Shown one piece after another: positions 61,061 through 64,000 of a stretch of 64,000 bases of DNA. The DNA is from Bacteroidales bacterium. GTDB lineage: Bacteria; Bacteroidota; Bacteroidia; Bacteroidales; Lentimicrobiaceae. How positions within the stretch are numbered: position 1 is the stretch's first letter; every line of letters begins with the position of its first letter. The translations under genes and the position numbers were made by a program. Below the pieces are notes generated by a model. That model saw only the letters and a list, made by a program, of their open reading frames with translations, was not told the DNA's origin and searched no databases. The stretch spans positions 186,001 through 250,000 of the forward strand of contig JADIZB010000005.1 in the NCBI GenBank assembly GCA_016705005.1, in the 5' to 3' direction.

Positions 61061-62950
61061 ATGAAAAACCTGCTCTTGCTTTCCGTTATCCTTTTCGTTT
61101 CAGGATACACTTCCTGTGCCCAGAAATCAGGCATTTACCTTCCCCGTGAATACCAGAAGGCACTCAAAAACAACACCCGTAACATTACAGGTGCCCCGGG
61201 CGAGAAGTACTTTCAGAACCGTGCCGATTATCAGATTGATGCGGCTTTCGACCCGCAGACCCGCATTCTCAGCGGCAGTGAAACCATTACATACCTGAAC
61301 AACAGTCCCGACAGCCTCAAAATCATCATACTCAACATCGACCACGACATCTTCAGGGCCGGCACCAACCGGGTGTATGAAGTTGAAGCCGTCGACCTTA
61401 CCGATGGCGTTGAATTCACCGGGGTCAAGATCAACGGGGAGACCGTAGCCCAGGCCCCTCCCCTCTGGCAGCGCGATGGCACCGAGGTTTATGTCAGGCT
61501 TCAAAAACCGCTGGCGCCCAAAGGCACTCTGAGACTGGAACTCAGCTGGAACCTGATTCATCCGCTGAAGACACAGATGCGCACCGGTACCTACGACTCA
61601 CTTTCCTTCTTTATTGCCTTCTGGTTTCCCCGCATTGCTGTTTATGACGATGTATTCGGATGGGATTATACCCAGCATCTGGGATCCGGGGAGTTCTACA
61701 ACGACTTTGGAAACTTTGATGTATCCATGACAATTCCGGGCGATTACCTGATGTGGTCAACCGGTGAACTGCAAAATGGCAGTGAACTTCTTACCCCGCA
61801 AACAATAGCCCGGCTGGAGAAAGCGCGGGAAACAGGAGAAACACTCACCATCGCTTCTTTCGATGATTTAAAGAAAGACAGGGTCCTGAAACCGGGAAAT
61901 ACGAAGAAATGGCATTATAAGGCCGGAAATGTCACCGACTTTGCCTTTGGCATCAGCCCGGTGTATCAATGGGATCAGCAGTATGCTTCACTTCCCGACG
62001 GTCGTCGGGTACCGGTGAATGCGGCCTATCCTGAAAAGGCTGAAGATTTTAAGGAAGTGGCTGCCATTGGTGCCAAAACCCTGGAAATGATGTCGGGTGA
62101 AATCACCGGTGTATCCTATCCCTTTCCGGCCATGACCGTGTTTTGTGGTCATGGGGGCATGGAGTTCCCGATGATTGTGAACGACGGTCCGGGTGATGAA
62201 CGTACCTTTACGGTCTTTGTTACGGCTCATGAAATATCTCATACCTGGTTCCCTTTTCTTGCCGGACTGAATGAAACCCGGTACGGCTGGATGGACGAAG
62301 GATTGATTACTTTCCTGCCAAAGAAAATTGAAGAAACCTATTTCCCGGAAGTGAACCCGCATCGCAGCTACATGCGCTCCTACGCCAACTGGGCCGGCCG
62401 TGAAGACGACATCAACATGTCGGTTCCATCAAATTCAATAGCCAACACATCAGCCTACCGAATGAATGTTTACGGAAGGGCAGCTGCAGCTTTCTATCAT
62501 CTTGGCGATGCCATGGGAGAGGCTAATTTCAGGATGGCGATAAAAACCTTTCTCAACGAATGGGCTTTCAAACATCCATCCCCCTATGATTTTATGAATA
62601 CCTGCTCACGGATTTCAGGTGAAGACCTGAGCTGGTATTTCAGCCCCTGGTTTTATAGCAATGGATATCCTGACCTTGCCATCGGAAAGGTTGAAACCGG
62701 AAAGGGAAATGCCTCAGTCACCATCAACCGGAAAGGGGATATCCCGGTACCATTGCTGGTTAGGTTTAAGTACAACGATGGTACAGTGAATACATACAAG
62801 GCTTCCGTCAGGAGCTGGAAGGATGGTACAGATCATATAAGCGTGGAGATTCCCGGGGTGGAAAAGCTGACGGAAATTGAACTGGGTGATGCCAATATAC
62901 CCGATGCGTTTCCGAAGGACAACAGCTGGCTTACGCCAGTTAACAACTAA
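61061..62950 (+). CDS. M1-family metallopeptidase, exported
   Basis: The 629-residue gluzincin begins with a signal peptide (MKNLLLLSVILFVSGYTSC; Cys19 might be a relaxed lipobox). The zinc site is HEISHTWFPF (His390, Glu391, His394) with the third ligand Glu413 in WMDEGLITF. The exopeptidase substrate motif GxMEN appears here as GGMEFP, a change at the last position. The N-terminal beta-saddle domain covers about residues 40-250. Aminopeptidase activity on periplasmic or surface peptides is likely. The ATG at 61061 was used rather than an upstream TTG at 61052. The gene is monocistronic, 153 bp after kdpE. Confidence 0.9.
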   Translation: MKNLLLLSVILFVSGYTSCAQKSGIYLPREYQKALKNNTRNITGAPGEKYFQNRADYQIDAAFDPQTRILSGSETITYLNNSPDSLKIIILNIDHDIFRAGTNRVYEVEAVDLTDGVEFTGVKINGETVAQAPPLWQRDGTEVYVRLQKPLAPKGTLRLELSWNLIHPLKTQMRTGTYDSLSFFIAFWFPRIAVYDDVFGWDYTQHLGSGEFYNDFGNFDVSMTIPGDYLMWSTGELQNGSELLTPQTIARLEKARETGETLTIASFDDLKKDRVLKPGNTKKWHYKAGNVTDFAFGISPVYQWDQQYASLPDGRRVPVNAAYPEKAEDFKEVAAIGAKTLEMMSGEITGVSYPFPAMTVFCGHGGMEFPMIVNDGPGDERTFTVFVTAHEISHTWFPFLAGLNETRYGWMDEGLITFLPKKIEETYFPEVNPHRSYMRSYANWAGREDDINMSVPSNSIANTSAYRMNVYGRAAAAFYHLGDAMGEANFRMAIKTFLNEWAFKHPSPYDFMNTCSRISGEDLSWYFSPWFYSNGYPDLAIGKVETGKGNASVTINRKGDIPVPLLVRFKYNDGTVNTYKASVRSWKDGTDHISVEIPGVEKLTEIELGDANIPDAFPKDNSWLTPVNN

Positions 62951-63225
62951 AAACTAACAGTTAACAGTTTGAGGTTTTAAGTTTGGGTCAAGTGTTCCAG
63001 GCTATTTGAATGTATCAGCATGTCAGGTTTTTACATCCGGATGCCTTATTCTTACTTGAATACTGTTACCAGAACAGCATTTCGTCCAAATCAGATATCA
63101 CCGATTGTCAGTCCAAAATCAGAAATCCGAAATCCGAAATCCTTTGGCACCTTGCCTTTGGCTGGGCAGGCGGGCATCCGAAATAGTATGTCAGACATTA
63201 GAAATTAGAAATTAGAAATTAGAAA
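62951..63225. repeat. Intergenic region of several heptamer repeats
   Basis: Directly after the M1 stop AACTAAA/AACTAAC/AGTTAAC/AGTTTGA units run to about 62990. Near 63116-63150 AAATCAG/AAATCCG units occur, and near 63190-63228 ATTAGAA repeats at least four times up to the MFS stop. No gene is supported. A 62-codon plus-strand frame here is a by-product of the repeats. Confidence 0.8.
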
Positions 63226-64000
63226 TTAACCTTCTCTTCTATAGGACCAGAACATAATCAAAATGGCAATCAGCAGTGAGGCAGCGCCGATGGTGAAGGT
63301 AAAAACAAAGCCATACATCTCATAAAAGAGTACACCAAGCAGGGGTGCGAAAACCGCCCGGGTGGCAGTGAGAAAAAGGTGAACCGACTGGTATTCGCCG
63401 GCTTCGTGGGGTTTGCAGAAATAGGCTGAACCGATGCTCCAGAGCAGCGACATGGTAGCCGCAAAGACACTGTGAAATAAAACAAAAGGGATCATACTGT
63501 AGAACAGTTTGAAACTACCGATCTCAGTATGTTGAGGAAAGTACCAGGTCAGCACCAGGCTGAGCAGGTACAACATGATGGATGCAAAGGTGAAGGCCGC
63601 AAACTTCCTGGGATCAATTTTGCCGAGAACCCTTCCGAAAAACGGAATAAGGAACAATGCGATGATGTTGTAGGCATTCTTGTAGGTTGCCACGCTGAAA
63701 TAATTCAATCCGAGCTGCTTTTCGAAGAAAATGGTCATCACAGTTACTGTGCTCATAAAAGCAAAACCATAAAACAGGAACCCCATCTCGAAGTGGCGGA
63801 ATGGTGTATTGTTCTTCATGATCCGCCGCATCCCCAGGACAGATTCTTTTACCGAGCTGAAGAAACCACCTTTGGGGATTACCTCTGCGGCTTCAGTATA
63901 GTGAATGGACGACAACATCATCACGGAAATTACCCCGGCTGCTGCTGCCAGCGCAAATACCCAGGTGTAGGCATAGGGGTCGTAATCGAGCAGAATCCCG
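63226..64000 (-). CDS. MFS transporter, C-terminal part (5' end outside window)
   Basis: The frame is open to the window edge and encodes about 257 C-terminal residues with at least six membrane helices. The stretch AYTWVFALAAAAGVIS enters from the edge, then a cytoplasmic loop with SVKESVLGMRRIMKNNTPF separates it from the second helical bundle (FLFYGFAFMSTVTVM, NIIALFLIPFFGRVLGKIDPRKFAAF). This is the layout of the second half of a 12-helix major facilitator. The substrate is not predictable. Heptamer repeats abut its stop codon. Confidence 0.82.
   Translation of the reverse strand, partial: GILLDYDPYAYTWVFALAAAAGVISVMMLSSIHYTEAAEVIPKGGFFSSVKESVLGMRRIMKNNTPFRHFEMGFLFYGFAFMSTVTVMTIFFEKQLGLNYFSVATYKNAYNIIALFLIPFFGRVLGKIDPRKFAAFTFASIMLYLLSLVLTWYFPQHTEIGSFKLFYSMIPFVLFHSVFAATMSLLWSIGSAYFCKPHEAGEYQSVHLFLTATRAVFAPLLGVLFYEMYGFVFTFTIGAASLLIAILIMFWSYRREG

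Overview
The window reads as a chromosome segment of an anaerobic Bacteroidota bacterium, most likely Bacteroidales/Marinilabiliales-like. The grounds are the family mix: GH92 and GH89 glycosidases, NamZ/DUF1343, DUF1573, TIGR02757, DUF5995, ferredoxin-linked 2-oxoacid oxidoreductase and many SPII lipoproteins. Starts lack Shine-Dalgarno sequences, and many genes have a TAnnTTTG box just upstream, the -7 element of the Bacteroidota primary sigma factor. No rRNA, tRNA, intact insertion sequence, prophage or true CRISPR array was seen.

Layout. 1-5179: tightly packed cell-surface glycan operon (truncated membrane glycosyltransferase-like protein, FrhB-like protein, toroid protein, GtrA, DPM1-like GT2). 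5245-16188: housekeeping and envelope genes (Mpl, MBL hydrolase overlapping an APS reductase, CBM48 protein, LolC/E-like permease, NamZ, aminotransferase, DUF1573, and a DAK2-DegV fusion that looks like FakA joined to FakB). 16420-24067: DUF1295 protein, fused ADP-forming acyl-CoA synthetase, VOC protein, SGNH lipoprotein, C69 dipeptidase and a nucleoid-associated protein. 24068-28537: a repeat block, GH92 mannosidase, DUF5995 and an Mpv17-like protein. 28894-33200: an aminotransferase followed by a four-subunit 2-oxoacid:ferredoxin oxidoreductase.

33323-46135 is the most plastic part. It holds three paralogous outer-membrane proteins, two of them a clear 1.53-kb tandem duplication. It also holds a VOC/AraC pair, a REP-like hairpin array of about 52-bp period, two decayed genes (one a SAM methyltransferase remnant), a PagL-like barrel and several small secreted proteins. 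46273-51706: TIGR02757, a two-gene unit pairing homologues of the two human lysosomal heparan-sulfate enzymes NAGLU (GH89) and HGSNAT, and a thioredoxin. 52134-60907: a complete Kdp potassium system with three small membrane ORFs in front of kdpA, a frameshifted kdpC start and kdpDE. The window ends with an M1 peptidase and a truncated MFS transporter.

How genes may work together (inference). Aminotransferases, the 2-oxoacid:ferredoxin oxidoreductase and the ADP-forming acyl-CoA synthetase form a plausible route from amino acids to organic acid plus ATP, fed by the C69 and M1 peptidases. NamZ and Mpl suggest murein recycling. GH92 and GH89/HGSNAT point to host- or animal-type glycans as substrates. 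Short heptanucleotide repeats of differing sequence sit next to or across many stop codons and are a recurring oddity of this genome.
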